DNA from: Myxacorys chilensis ATA2-1-KO14
Lineage (GTDB): Bacteria > Cyanobacteriota > Cyanobacteriia > Leptolyngbyales > Leptolyngbyaceae
Direction: 5' to 3'
Length of the DNA stretch: 64,000 nucleotides
Assembly (NCBI GenBank): GCA_019359275.1
Contig: JAHHHP010000017.1
Span: 20,094-84,093, forward strand
Below the pieces are notes generated by a model, which was not told where the DNA came from, did not search any database, and saw only the letters and a list, made by a program, of their open reading frames with translations. Shown piece after piece: positions 39,686 through 48,636 of the stretch (position 1 is the stretch's first letter; every line of letters starts with the position of its first letter). Position numbers and translations under genes: made by a program.

Positions 39686-42010
39686 ATGTCCCAAGATATT
39701 CACCCGACCCCTCCCTTTGATAAGACGAACGATCAGACGCCCGACATCGGCGGCGGTTTGCCAGTCATTGAATATTGGGCAGAGCATACGCTGTCGCCCG
39801 AAGGACCAAAACTTTGGAAAACGCTGTTTCACAATAGCGCTTGTCTCTCGTGTTCGTGGGGCACAGGCGGGCAAAAGGGAGGCTTTACCAACGAAGAGGG
39901 CGAAAAACTTCAGCGCTGCATGAAAAGCGTCGAAGCAATTTCGGCAGAAATTAAGCCTGCAATTCCGACTCACTTTTTTGACACACATAGCATTGAGGAA
40001 CTTGGGCAACTCACCTCGATGGAAGCAGATCGGTTGGGGCGGCTCAGTTTTCCTGTGATTTTGAGAGCGGGGAAGTCTCACTACGAACGAATCAGTTGGG
40101 ATGAAATTTACGACCTTGCAGCAGCGGCATTGCGTAAGTCTCCTGAACGAGTGGCATCTTATAGTTCCGGTCGATCGTCGAATGAAGCGGCGTATTTGCT
40201 GCAACTGATGATCCGGGCACTTGGATCAAACAATTTGGCAGACTGTTCTGATTTGTGTCATGCGCCTTCGACATTTGCGCTCAATCAGATGTTCGCGACA
40301 AAGACATCGGTGGTGAGTTTAGAAAGTCTTAAACACGCAGATTGTGTAGTGCTGACGGGGGCAAATTCTGCTTACAATCACCCCCGATTGATGAATGAAT
40401 TGATTAAACTGCGCGGTGCCTCCGGCTCTGGCGAAGCCAAGCGTGGCGGTAAAATCATTGTGATTAATCCAGTGATGGAAATCGGATTAGTCAAATTTGG
40501 TTCGCCAGCGTTTCCGATCAAATCTCTTATTCCCGGCTCTCCTATTGCGTCGCTCTATCTTCAGCCGATTCCTGGTAGCGATGTGGCTCTGTTTGTCGGC
40601 ATTCAAAAAGCTCTGATCGAGCAAGGCTTCCTCAATACTGAATATTTGCAAGCGCACACTGAAGGATGGGAAGCGATCGTAGAGCAAGCCCAATTCACTT
40701 CTTGGGAAACGATTACCGGAACATGTGGAGTCTCGCAACCCGAAATCGAAGCGGCTGCAACAATAATTGGAACATCAGAGAGAGTGGTTTTTGGCTGGGC
40801 AATGGGCATTACCCAACATGCAAACGGAGTCGATAATGTCTACAGTATTGCCAACACCGCGCTGATGACTGGGAATGTCGGTAAAGAAGGTGCAGGAGTA
40901 ATGCCTGTGCGAGGACATTCTAACGTTCAGGGATTTGGATCGATGGGCGTGACGGCGCATGGGTTGAAGCAAGAGATGCAGCAAGCCCTCGAAACGCTGT
41001 TAGGACGTCCACTCAGCCGAGTCAAAGGCTACGATACTCGCGCATTGATCGAAGCAGCAGATGATGGCAAAATCGATTCACTGATTTGTTTGGGCGGCAA
41101 CTTGTACGGCGCAAACCCCGATTTAACCCAAGCAAAACGCGCGATCGCTCAGATTGAAACGGTGATTTATCTGGCAACAAAGCCTAATATCGGGCATTTC
41201 AACGGCTTAGCGAAGCACAACACAATTATTATTCCGGTACTCAATCGGTTTGAGAATCCGCATAAAACAACGGTCGAATCGGGTAACAATTTTGTGCGCC
41301 TCAACGACGAGGGAAAGACTCATCTTACGGAGGCTGATCTGGTTCCAGAAGTGGAATTTCTGACCGAATTAGCGGGGCGAGTTCATGGTGAATACCCCGT
41401 GAATTGGCGTAAATTGCAAGATACGAAATATGTGCGGCAGCTAATTGGCGAGACGGTTCCGGGTTACGAGAAAATGAAGACAATTGATGCGACCAAAGAA
41501 GAGTTTACGATCGCAGGTCGCATTCTAACCGAGCCAAAATTCTCCACTCCGTCGGGTAAAGCGTCAATGTTTACAACGCCATTACCCACGCTAACGCTGC
41601 CCCAACCGAAAGACTTAAATGCGCCAGACCATAGCTTAGTGTTGTCCCTAATTACGGCTCGGAGCTATTCTCAGCACAACACTGTTGTCTACAAAATTGG
41701 CGACAAGTATCGAGGAATGCCTCACCGCAACTGCATTTTGATGAATTCACTTGATGCAGAGCGAGCAGGATTGCAGGAACATGGGCGAGTCATTGTGCAG
41801 GGAAATGCAGGCAAGCTAGAAAATGTCGAAATTATTTATGGAGCAATTCGACCAGGGGCAGCGCTGATGTTTTACCCAGAAGTGAATGTGATTTTCAACG
41901 CCAAAATTGAAGCGCGATCGGGCACGCCTGCGTTTAAGCGAGTTCCGATCGCGGTTTACGCCCAATTTCCTCTATTATCACTTGCTGGTGAACCTAACAA
42001 AAGCTCATAA
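39686..42010 (+). CDS. FdhF/YdeP-type molybdopterin oxidoreductase
   Basis: A 774-residue member of the molybdopterin oxidoreductase superfamily, YdeP branch. It has a reduced N-terminal cluster region (ACLSCSWGTGGQKGG, Cys-x2-Cys) rather than the full four-Cys [4Fe-4S] motif plus Sec/Cys of true formate dehydrogenase. It has the cofactor-binding blocks GRSSNEAAYLLQ, MPVRGHSNVQG and a C-terminal dinucleotide-binding domain (TARSYSQHNTVVYKIGDKYRGMP). E. coli YdeP is linked to acid resistance; its reaction is unknown. It would need bis-MGD cofactor. No partner subunit is adjacent. Confidence 0.88.
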   Translation: MSQDIHPTPPFDKTNDQTPDIGGGLPVIEYWAEHTLSPEGPKLWKTLFHNSACLSCSWGTGGQKGGFTNEEGEKLQRCMKSVEAISAEIKPAIPTHFFDTHSIEELGQLTSMEADRLGRLSFPVILRAGKSHYERISWDEIYDLAAAALRKSPERVASYSSGRSSNEAAYLLQLMIRALGSNNLADCSDLCHAPSTFALNQMFATKTSVVSLESLKHADCVVLTGANSAYNHPRLMNELIKLRGASGSGEAKRGGKIIVINPVMEIGLVKFGSPAFPIKSLIPGSPIASLYLQPIPGSDVALFVGIQKALIEQGFLNTEYLQAHTEGWEAIVEQAQFTSWETITGTCGVSQPEIEAAATIIGTSERVVFGWAMGITQHANGVDNVYSIANTALMTGNVGKEGAGVMPVRGHSNVQGFGSMGVTAHGLKQEMQQALETLLGRPLSRVKGYDTRALIEAADDGKIDSLICLGGNLYGANPDLTQAKRAIAQIETVIYLATKPNIGHFNGLAKHNTIIIPVLNRFENPHKTTVESGNNFVRLNDEGKTHLTEADLVPEVEFLTELAGRVHGEYPVNWRKLQDTKYVRQLIGETVPGYEKMKTIDATKEEFTIAGRILTEPKFSTPSGKASMFTTPLPTLTLPQPKDLNAPDHSLVLSLITARSYSQHNTVVYKIGDKYRGMPHRNCILMNSLDAERAGLQEHGRVIVQGNAGKLENVEIIYGAIRPGAALMFYPEVNVIFNAKIEARSGTPAFKRVPIAVYAQFPLLSLAGEPNKSS

Positions 42011-42203
42011 GTCAAGGCAGTATTCACGTTACAACGGTGACAGTCTAAAATACGGTTCACCGAATATAGTTGTTTGGAGTTTGGCAAAGCCATTTTCTCT
42101 AAAGTTGCGCTTTGCACTGATCGATTAGTTCTCCTTTATCTCAACAGCTACCTAGAGCGTCTGAAGTGGACATGGTTTTATCAATAAATCAAGAGAAACA
42201 CTT

Positions 42204-42776
42204 ATGCTCAAGACAAATCAGCCTAATGATCAGCCTGTGACAGTCGATGTACTTCAGCAGATTAAACCTAACTGTGAAGCAGCATTTGAACAAGTGCTAG
42301 CGGATCTGATTCACGCGGCTGAAACATTTGAAGGGCATTTGGGAGTCAGCGTTTTTCGCCCATCCAATCACGCGAATTCTGAGTATCGAATTGTATTCAA
42401 GTTCGACCGTTTGAGTCACCTGCGACAATGGGAAAATTCTCCGGTTCGTCACCGATTACTAGAACGAGCAAATCGTCTTACGGTAAATTCAGGCCAGTTT
42501 CAGATTTTGACCGGGCTTGAATCATGGTTCACATTGTCCACTCAAGGGGCAATCACTCCACCGCCTCGTTATAAAATGCTGTTCGTCAGTTTACTTGTGA
42601 TTTTTCCGCTCATCAATCTGCTAAATCTAGGTCTGCAACCTCTCCTAGGATCACTGCCCCCGTTGCTTCGTAGTCTAATTGTCACAGTCATTATGCTATT
42701 TCTAACTACCTATGTTGTGATGCCGCGTGTCACTAAATTATTTTCTGCTTGGCTCTATCCAAAACCAAAAGCATAG
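42204..42776 (+). CDS. Antibiotic-biosynthesis-monooxygenase (ABM)-domain membrane protein
   Basis: A 190-residue protein. Residues 12-105 form a ferredoxin-like ABM domain (VDVLQQIKPNCEAAFEQVL ... FEGHLGVSVFRP ... YRIVFKFDRLSHLRQWENS). Two transmembrane helices follow (about 125-142 and 155-178), a combination common in bacterial ABM proteins. ABM-fold enzymes oxidise quinol-like substrates or degrade heme without metal cofactors; no specific substrate is visible. It precedes a beta-propeller protein by about 70 bases in the same direction, so they may be cotranscribed. Confidence 0.8.
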   Translation: MLKTNQPNDQPVTVDVLQQIKPNCEAAFEQVLADLIHAAETFEGHLGVSVFRPSNHANSEYRIVFKFDRLSHLRQWENSPVRHRLLERANRLTVNSGQFQILTGLESWFTLSTQGAITPPPRYKMLFVSLLVIFPLINLLNLGLQPLLGSLPPLLRSLIVTVIMLFLTTYVVMPRVTKLFSAWLYPKPKA

Positions 42777-42848
42777 AGGTTTGAGAATTCAACAATTGTG
42801 AATTAATATTTGGTGACTGAAACAAAAAGCGATATAGCAGGAAACACT

Positions 42849-43775
42849 ATGACTAGTCAACTTCCAGCAATCTTTGAACACATACCAGAAGCGATCATTC
42901 CAGCACAGACGATTGCAAAGTTTCCAGTCAACACCTTTCTAGAAAATATTGCAATTGATATTGAAGGCAATATTTTTATCACCAGTTATGAGGAAGGGAA
43001 AATCTACCGTCTGACTCCAAACGGTGAACAGAGCGAGTTTGCTCAGATTGAGGGTAACGTTGCTGGGATTGCCATCGATCGCACTGGAGATTTGATCGTT
43101 GCAGGTTCTACCAAAGGAAAAACTCCTACAATTTTTCGGGTTGATTCCACCGGAATGGTAGAGTCCCTTGTTACAATTCCTGAGGCAATTTTCTTGAACG
43201 GAATGACACCCCTCAAGGATCAGCATTATCTGGTTGCCGATTCTTATAAAGGAGCAATTTGGGATATTAATATCGCCGCCAAAACAGCGCAAGTTTGGAT
43301 CGAAGATGACTGCTTAGCCCGTTCAGACACAAGTAATCCTTTCCCAGCCGTTAACGGTATCAAAATTTATAACAACTCACTGTTTGCTTCCAACACACAG
43401 CGTCAACACCTGATTCGAATCCCGATGTCAGAAGACGGAATACCCGGAACACCAGAAGTATTTTTGACCGATGTCAATCTAGATGATTTCGCGTTTGATG
43501 TTCACGGTAATCTTTATGGCACAACCCACGTTTACAACAGCGTAATTCGGATTTCGCCCGACAAGCAAATCACTACAATTGCTAAAGCTGAACAAGGCAT
43601 GACAGGTAGCACTGCGTTGTCCTTCGGTTATGGCGATTCTCCTCGAAACGGTAAAGCCGAACGCACAAGCGTCTACGTTGTTACGAATGGGGGGATGTCG
43701 CTACCCCCGTCTACTGGCGTCCAGGCTGCTCAAGTAGTGCGACTGGACTTGGGTGTAGAAGGACTAGAGGTATAA
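42849..43775 (+). CDS. SMP-30/gluconolactonase-like beta-propeller protein
   Basis: A 308-residue protein with repeated propeller strands: IAIDIEGNIFITSYEEGKIYRL, IAIDRTGDLIVAGS, FAFDVHGNLYGTTHVYNSVIRI. These are NHL/SMP-30 type blades with the D-x-x-G-N-hydrophobic pattern. I use the ATG at 42849 (AGGAAA before it) and not the TTG at 42810. No signal peptide is seen. Members hydrolyse lactones or serve as binding scaffolds; metal ligands cannot be assigned with certainty. It is probably cotranscribed with the ABM gene. Confidence 0.8.
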   Translation: MTSQLPAIFEHIPEAIIPAQTIAKFPVNTFLENIAIDIEGNIFITSYEEGKIYRLTPNGEQSEFAQIEGNVAGIAIDRTGDLIVAGSTKGKTPTIFRVDSTGMVESLVTIPEAIFLNGMTPLKDQHYLVADSYKGAIWDINIAAKTAQVWIEDDCLARSDTSNPFPAVNGIKIYNNSLFASNTQRQHLIRIPMSEDGIPGTPEVFLTDVNLDDFAFDVHGNLYGTTHVYNSVIRISPDKQITTIAKAEQGMTGSTALSFGYGDSPRNGKAERTSVYVVTNGGMSLPPSTGVQAAQVVRLDLGVEGLEV

Positions 43776-43838
43776 GTAGGCACTTTGCAATCTAACGTTT
43801 TCTTGATCTCTGAACTCTTAGTGCGAAGCCATTAGATG

Positions 43839-45263
43839 CTAGGCAGTAGTTGAGGGATTGCTAGAGCTATTTTGTAAGATTGGCAAGCAAACGGTAAATT
43901 CAGTTTTACCAGGGCGGGATTCGAGCGAAATTGTTCCCTGATGGCGGTTTTCAACAATTCGCCTCACTACTTCTAATCCTAATCCTGAGCCTTTGCCCAC
44001 AGGTTTTGTGGTGAAAAACGGCTCAAAGATTCGCGATCTCACCTCCGCCGGAATACCGGCTCCCGAATCGGTGATGGAAACTTCGATGCGATCGCCATGA
44101 TGCTGAGTGGTGATCTTAAGCACACCTTGTTCATTCATCGCATCGATCGCGTTATCAATTAGATTCGTCCACACTTGGTTTAACTCACTGCCATATGCCC
44201 AAATCTTCGGCATCGTCGAGTCGTACGATCGCCGAATTTCGACGCCCTGTTTGAGCTTGTATGAAAACAATCGAATTGTGTCTTCGAGTCCTTCATGCAC
44301 ATCGACAATTTGCCGCGCCCCTTGATCAAGATGCGAGTAAGATTTCATCGAGTGTACCAGTTGCGAGATGCGCTCGGCCCCCCGCAAGCCGCTTGTAATC
44401 ATCGACATGACTTCAAACGACAGTCCGAGCCAGCGCAGTCCCATGTCTCGCAGTTCGGTCGAATCATCTTTCCACCGCTCCATCATGGGCGCTAGAGCCT
44501 CTACCTTCATGCCCGCTTCCGCCATCGGCTCAGCTAACTTCCACGCTTCCTTCACGCCATAATCTTCTAGCCACTCCAAGAGCTGATCTTCTTGATCCCT
44601 CATCTTTAATGGATCGATGCGCCTGTTGGCGATTGTGTCATAGCCCTGATCTCGTAGCTTCAGCCATTGCTCAGTATGAGCTTCTTCGATCTTTTGTCCG
44701 CCATAGACTAAGTTCATGCGCTGCAATTCGAGCAGCGCAGGCGTCACTTCTTTTAGGGCACGCACGAGCGCTGCTGCTGGGTTGTTTAACTCGTGCGCCA
44801 GTCCTGCCGCTAGCGTTCCCAGTGCCGCCATTTTTTCTCGACCGCGAATGAACGATTCTAACCCCCGCGATCGCCGTGCTACGGTTTGAAACACTACTCG
44901 CTCAAAGGCGCGACACTGGTGTAGCAACGTCAGAAAGTCATCTGCCGATAGCTCATAGAGGTGACACTGGGACATTGCCCGCACAGTCACAGGAACAGGT
45001 TCACCCGTGATAACAGGAATTTCGCCAAAAAACGACGGCGCTTCATGCTGCCCGATCGGCATCTCGATCCCACCACTTTTGCGAGTCAGCCCAAGGTGAC
45101 CACACATGAGAATAAAAAAGCCACCCGGCGGATCACCTTCATGAGACAACACTTGATCAGGGTTTAGATCGATTGGCTGAGCGCGATCGCACATCCAATG
45201 CAGTCGATCCTCGGGCAAGGCTTGAAACAATTCAAGTTTCTGTAACTCTTCAATACACAGCAT
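43839..45263 (-). CDS. Cyclic-nucleotide-binding-domain histidine kinase
   Basis: A 474-residue cytosolic kinase. Residues 1-130 form a cNMP-binding (Crp-like) beta-roll (LSHEGDPPGGFFILMCGHLGL ... PSFFGEIPVITGEPVPVTV). Then follow HisKA-like helices with GLAHELNNPAAALVRAL (His near 157) and a HATPase domain with NLIDNAIDAM, DSGAGIP and GSGLGLEVV. The Glu after Asn in the phospho-acceptor motif fits the NtrB-like HELNNP class. It is transcribed divergently from a response regulator fused to a flavin reductase and is very likely its partner. Confidence 0.92.
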   Translation of the reverse strand: MLCIEELQKLELFQALPEDRLHWMCDRAQPIDLNPDQVLSHEGDPPGGFFILMCGHLGLTRKSGGIEMPIGQHEAPSFFGEIPVITGEPVPVTVRAMSQCHLYELSADDFLTLLHQCRAFERVVFQTVARRSRGLESFIRGREKMAALGTLAAGLAHELNNPAAALVRALKEVTPALLELQRMNLVYGGQKIEEAHTEQWLKLRDQGYDTIANRRIDPLKMRDQEDQLLEWLEDYGVKEAWKLAEPMAEAGMKVEALAPMMERWKDDSTELRDMGLRWLGLSFEVMSMITSGLRGAERISQLVHSMKSYSHLDQGARQIVDVHEGLEDTIRLFSYKLKQGVEIRRSYDSTMPKIWAYGSELNQVWTNLIDNAIDAMNEQGVLKITTQHHGDRIEVSITDSGAGIPAEVRSRIFEPFFTTKPVGKGSGLGLEVVRRIVENRHQGTISLESRPGKTEFTVCLPILQNSSSNPSTTA

Positions 45264-45464
45264 GACACAGACTTCTCCTGAATCAATCGGGCAGATGAAT
45301 CGCTCGGGCAGAACATGATCGGTAAGAGGCTTAGGTTAGAAAACCGCGATCGCTTAAATTGAGTGTCCTTAACTTCGAGGTGATCATGCTCCTCCTTTAG
45401 GCAGACCCGACCTCACCCGTTCGGCTTTACGCTAGAACCAACTTCACCTACAAAGATAGAGTTT

Positions 45465-47129
45465 ATGGCGAAACCAGTCATCCTCACGGTAGACGACGAT
45501 CTTGACGTTCTGAGCGCGATCTCACGGGATCTTCGCAAGCAGTACGGCGATCGCTTTCGGATTATTCGGACAGATTCGGGGGGAGCCGCGCTAGAAGTGT
45601 TGCAGCAACTAAAGCTCAAGAATGAAGCCGTTGCTACATTTCTGGTGGATCAGCGAATGCCCCAAATGAGCGGGGTGGAGTTTCTAGAGCAAGCGATCGA
45701 GCTATTTCCAACGGCAAAACGAGTCTTGCTGACTGCTTACGCGGACACCGATGCAGCAATTCAAGCGATCAACACGGCCAGACTCGATTACTATCTGCTG
45801 AAACCGTGGGATCCACCTGAAGAACGGCTATATCCTGTTTTAGACGATTTAACCGATGATTGGTTTGCGTCGTTTCGCCCTCCGTTTGAAGGCATTCGGG
45901 TGATTGGGAATCGTTGGTCGCCTCAGTCGCATCAGGTGAAGGATTTTCTGGCTCGCAATCAAGTGCCTTATGAGTGGCTTGACATTGAGCTTTCCGAAGA
46001 AGCCCAACAGTTAGCAGAGTTCGCCAAATGTAATCGTCTAGATTTGCCGCTTGTACTGTTTGCTGACGGCACAAGTCTGCTGCAACCGACTCCAGTTCAA
46101 ATCGCCGCGCAAATTGGACTGCAAACTCAAGCCGGCAATCCGTTTTATGATTTGGTGATTGTCGGTGGTGGCCCGGCGGGGCTGGCGGCGGCAGTGTATG
46201 GCGCATCTGAGGGCTTGCGGACGGTGATGCTAGAGCGCGAAGCTCCGGGCGGACAAGCGGGCACGAGTTCTCGCATTGAGAATTATTTGGGCTTTCCCGT
46301 GGGGTTAAGCGGCAGCGACTTGGCCCGTCGTGCCGTGACTCAGGCAAAACGGTTTGGTGTAGAGATCCTGTCGCCGCAAGAAGCGACAGGCATTCGCGTC
46401 CAAGATCCCTATCGCATCATTACCTTGGCAGATGGCAGCGAAATTAGCTGTCATGCATTAATTTTGGCATTGGGCGTTTCGTGGCGACGCCTCAATATTC
46501 CAGGGATGGAGCGGTTGACAGGCGCAGGGGTCTATTATGGAGCGGCGCAGACCGAAGCGATCGCATGTCAAGACGAAGATGTTTACATTATTGGCGGCGC
46601 GAATTCGGCGGGACAGGCGGCGATGTATTTCTCAAAATACGCGAGACAGGTCACGATGCTGGTGCGCGGCGAATCGCTTACCAAAAGCATGTCTCAATAT
46701 CTGATTGATCAAATTGAGGCAACCCCAAATATTGCCGTTGAGGTGTATTCCAGTGTGGTCGAAGCCAAAGGCGAAAACAGTTTAGAAGCGATTGCGATCG
46801 CCAATGCCGTCACGGGCGAAACAAAAACGGTTCCGGCCATATCTCTATTTATTTTTATTGGAGCCGAACCCCGTACTAATTGGCTAGATGGCACAATTAA
46901 TCGCGATTCTAAAGGCTTTGTTTTGACGGGGCCTGACTTAAAGAGCGATAGTCATCCGATCAAAGGCTGGTCTGTCGATCGCGATCCCTATTTGCTAGAG
47001 ACAAATATTCCTGGCGTGTTTGCGGTTGGAGATGTACGGCACAATTCAATCAAACGAGTCGCATCTGGGGTTGGTGAAGGATCGATCTGTGTACAATTTG
47101 TTCACCAATATCTCAGTAAAGTTCTGTAG
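45465..47129 (+). CDS. Response regulator fused to thioredoxin-reductase-like flavoprotein
   Basis: A 554-residue fusion. Residues 1-125 are a receiver domain (phospho-Asp near 62 in FLVDQRMPQMSG, Lys in LKPW). Residues 140-215 are a glutaredoxin-like fold (IRVIGNRWSPQSHQVKDFL) whose usual Cys pair is absent. Residues 222-554 are a thioredoxin-reductase-like flavoprotein with FAD motif VIVGGGPAGLAAAVYG and NAD motif YIIGGANSAGQAAM. The redox-active CxxC of true thioredoxin reductase (CATCD) is replaced by YYGAAQTEA. So it probably reduces something else or acts as a redox sensor whose state is coupled to phosphorylation. The kinase lies divergent; a UBP zinc finger follows. Confidence 0.93.
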   Translation: MAKPVILTVDDDLDVLSAISRDLRKQYGDRFRIIRTDSGGAALEVLQQLKLKNEAVATFLVDQRMPQMSGVEFLEQAIELFPTAKRVLLTAYADTDAAIQAINTARLDYYLLKPWDPPEERLYPVLDDLTDDWFASFRPPFEGIRVIGNRWSPQSHQVKDFLARNQVPYEWLDIELSEEAQQLAEFAKCNRLDLPLVLFADGTSLLQPTPVQIAAQIGLQTQAGNPFYDLVIVGGGPAGLAAAVYGASEGLRTVMLEREAPGGQAGTSSRIENYLGFPVGLSGSDLARRAVTQAKRFGVEILSPQEATGIRVQDPYRIITLADGSEISCHALILALGVSWRRLNIPGMERLTGAGVYYGAAQTEAIACQDEDVYIIGGANSAGQAAMYFSKYARQVTMLVRGESLTKSMSQYLIDQIEATPNIAVEVYSSVVEAKGENSLEAIAIANAVTGETKTVPAISLFIFIGAEPRTNWLDGTINRDSKGFVLTGPDLKSDSHPIKGWSVDRDPYLLETNIPGVFAVGDVRHNSIKRVASGVGEGSICVQFVHQYLSKVL

Positions 47130-47246
47130 GGAAGACGATGAGCAGTGAGCAATAAGAGTGATGATGCAAGATCAATAAAAGCAATGTAATACTGAAGCGC
47201 GAAAGAATGGTTTTTGTCAAGTATTAGCAATACTGAGGATTATACA

Positions 47247-47504
47247 ATGAACACAGCTTGTACTCACCTTAATCAAATTCAAAATGTTTCACCTAGTGGA
47301 AATGGGTGTGAAGAGTGTTTAGCGATCGGAGACTCATGGGTGCATTTGCGAGAGTGTCTTGTCTGCGGTCACGTTGGTTGTTGTGATTCCTCAAAAAACA
47401 AACACGCGACGAAGCATTTTCATGCCACAGAGCATCCCATTGTGCGATCGATTGAGCCAGGCGAAAACTGGCGCTGGTGCTATGTCGATCAAACCTTTTT
47501 GTAA
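47247..47504 (+). CDS. UBP-type zinc finger protein
   Basis: An 85-residue protein equal to one ZnF-UBP domain. It has the ordered ligands C (TACTH), C-x2-C (GCEEC), C-x2-C (CLVCG), CC, and the His residues HATKHFHATEHP followed by WRWCYVD. Eukaryotic versions bind the ubiquitin C-terminal GG; bacterial ones with no ubiquitin are found next to flavin-reductase response regulators, as here. It probably binds the free C-terminus of some partner. An earlier TTG (47214) lacks similarity, so the ATG is used. Confidence 0.88.
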   Translation: MNTACTHLNQIQNVSPSGNGCEECLAIGDSWVHLRECLVCGHVGCCDSSKNKHATKHFHATEHPIVRSIEPGENWRWCYVDQTFL

Positions 47505-47589
47505 TCCTCGACTCTGTAATTCTTAGAGGCGGTGGTTAGAGTTGCGTTCCGTCCAGACTACACTAGTGAAGCAGTTTGGAGGGATCACT

Positions 47590-47955
47590 ATGGCGTTAAA
47601 ACGATTTGTCATTGAAATGGGAATGGGCATCGATCAGCACGGACAAGATCCGACCGTAGCGGCGGCACGTGCTGTGAGAAATGCGATCGCGCACAATGCC
47701 CTTCCGGGTATTTGGGAAGTCGCAGGCTTAGATCATCCCAATCAAATGATCATTGAAGTTCAAGTTGCCGTTCCTCATCCTGAACAGGTACGCGAAGAAG
47801 AAGTTTTTAAAGTGCTACCTTTTGGCCAGAAAACGCTCAAGGTTGAACCGGGCGGCATGATTGTGCAGGGACGCGCGATCGCAGAATTCAACGATAAAAA
47901 CGATGATATGTACATTGCCGTTGCTTCTGTCACAGTATTTGTAGACATGCCTTGA
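47590..47955 (+). CDS. Lin0512-family protein
   Basis: A 121-residue protein of the family TIGR02058/Lin0512. It starts MALKRFVIEMGMGIDQHGQDPTVAA with a strong upstream GGAGGGAT. The fold has two copies of a beta-alpha-beta unit. It is widespread in cyanobacteria and Firmicutes, possibly related to GTP cyclohydrolase folds, but of unknown function. The upstream in-frame extension to 47542 is not conserved. Confidence 0.8.
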   Translation: MALKRFVIEMGMGIDQHGQDPTVAAARAVRNAIAHNALPGIWEVAGLDHPNQMIIEVQVAVPHPEQVREEEVFKVLPFGQKTLKVEPGGMIVQGRAIAEFNDKNDDMYIAVASVTVFVDMP

Positions 47956-48022
47956 GCGTTCTCTTCAAACCCTAGTAATGGATTTAAACTTAAAATAGCA
48001 GTCTAGCTAAAGTCATTGAAGT

Positions 48023-48274
48023 ATGAGCAACACCCAAATCAGTAGCACTCACGTTAGTAGCACTGTTAACGTCAAGCTGGTGGATTCTCTCGTTCAAATC
48101 ATTCACACTCTCTCAGCCGACGAACAAACTTTGCTATACGCAAAACTATACGATGAGATTTCTGAACCCTCTGACCTTGAACTGATGCATCTTGCTGAGC
48201 AGGGTGGAGCGTTCGACTTTCTACACGATGAACCTGACCTTTACAGCCTCACAGATGGAGAAGCGATTAGATGA
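48023..48274 (+). CDS. Antitoxin-like small protein of a PemK/MazF pair
   Basis: An 83-residue protein rich in Ser/Thr at its start, with a helical core (VDSLVQIIHTLSADEQTLLYAKLYDEI) and an acidic end. The pattern is that of small cyanobacterial antitoxins which precede PemK-type toxins. Its TGA overlaps the toxin start by four bases (ATGA), which assures coupled translation. It would bind and neutralise the toxin and repress the operon. Confidence 0.75.
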   Translation: MSNTQISSTHVSSTVNVKLVDSLVQIIHTLSADEQTLLYAKLYDEISEPSDLELMHLAEQGGAFDFLHDEPDLYSLTDGEAIR

Positions 48275-48636
48275 CGCTCAGCAAAGGTGACATCGTTCTA
48301 GTCGAGTTTCCGTTTACCGATTTGAGCCAAACAAAACTACGTCCTGCCCTACTCCTGACGGTAGATTTCAGGAAAGATGAAATTACACTCTGCTTCATTT
48401 CTTCTCAGCAGCTTGAAGACATAGTAGATGGAGAATTTGCGATTTATGCATCAGATCCAGAATTTCTAACAACGGGGTTAAAAGTCGCTTCTAAAATCAG
48501 AGTCACTCGGATGGTGACGTTACAACGCAGACAGATGCTCAGGTATTTAGGAAAATTAGGAATTCATCAGACGGAAATTTTTAATGAACGTCTCAGACGA
48601 GTGTTTCAATTAAACGATCAGAATGCGTCAGTTTGA
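48271..48636 (+). CDS. PemK/MazF-family ribonuclease toxin
   Basis: A 121-residue toxin of the MazF/PemK/Kid fold. It has the signature KGDIVLVEFPFTDLSQTKLRPALLL (residues 5-29), including the conserved G-D-I and K-x-RP, and the later CFISSQ and RVTRMVTL strands. MazF proteins cut single-stranded RNA at short motifs and arrest growth. It is encoded with its antitoxin by a 4-base overlap; its own stop overlaps the start of the next gene (TGATG). It looks intact. Confidence 0.9.
   Translation: MTLSKGDIVLVEFPFTDLSQTKLRPALLLTVDFRKDEITLCFISSQQLEDIVDGEFAIYASDPEFLTTGLKVASKIRVTRMVTLQRRQMLRYLGKLGIHQTEIFNERLRRVFQLNDQNASV

Noticed and set aside
39533..40204. Minus-strand ORF of 223 codons opposite the YdeP-like gene start.
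   Set aside because: Shadow of the oxidoreductase; Cys/Arg-rich with no recognisable domain.
45769..46347. Minus-strand ORF of 192 codons inside the receiver-reductase fusion.
   Set aside because: Shadow frame rich in Pro/Arg/Ser; the plus frame is a clear three-domain protein.
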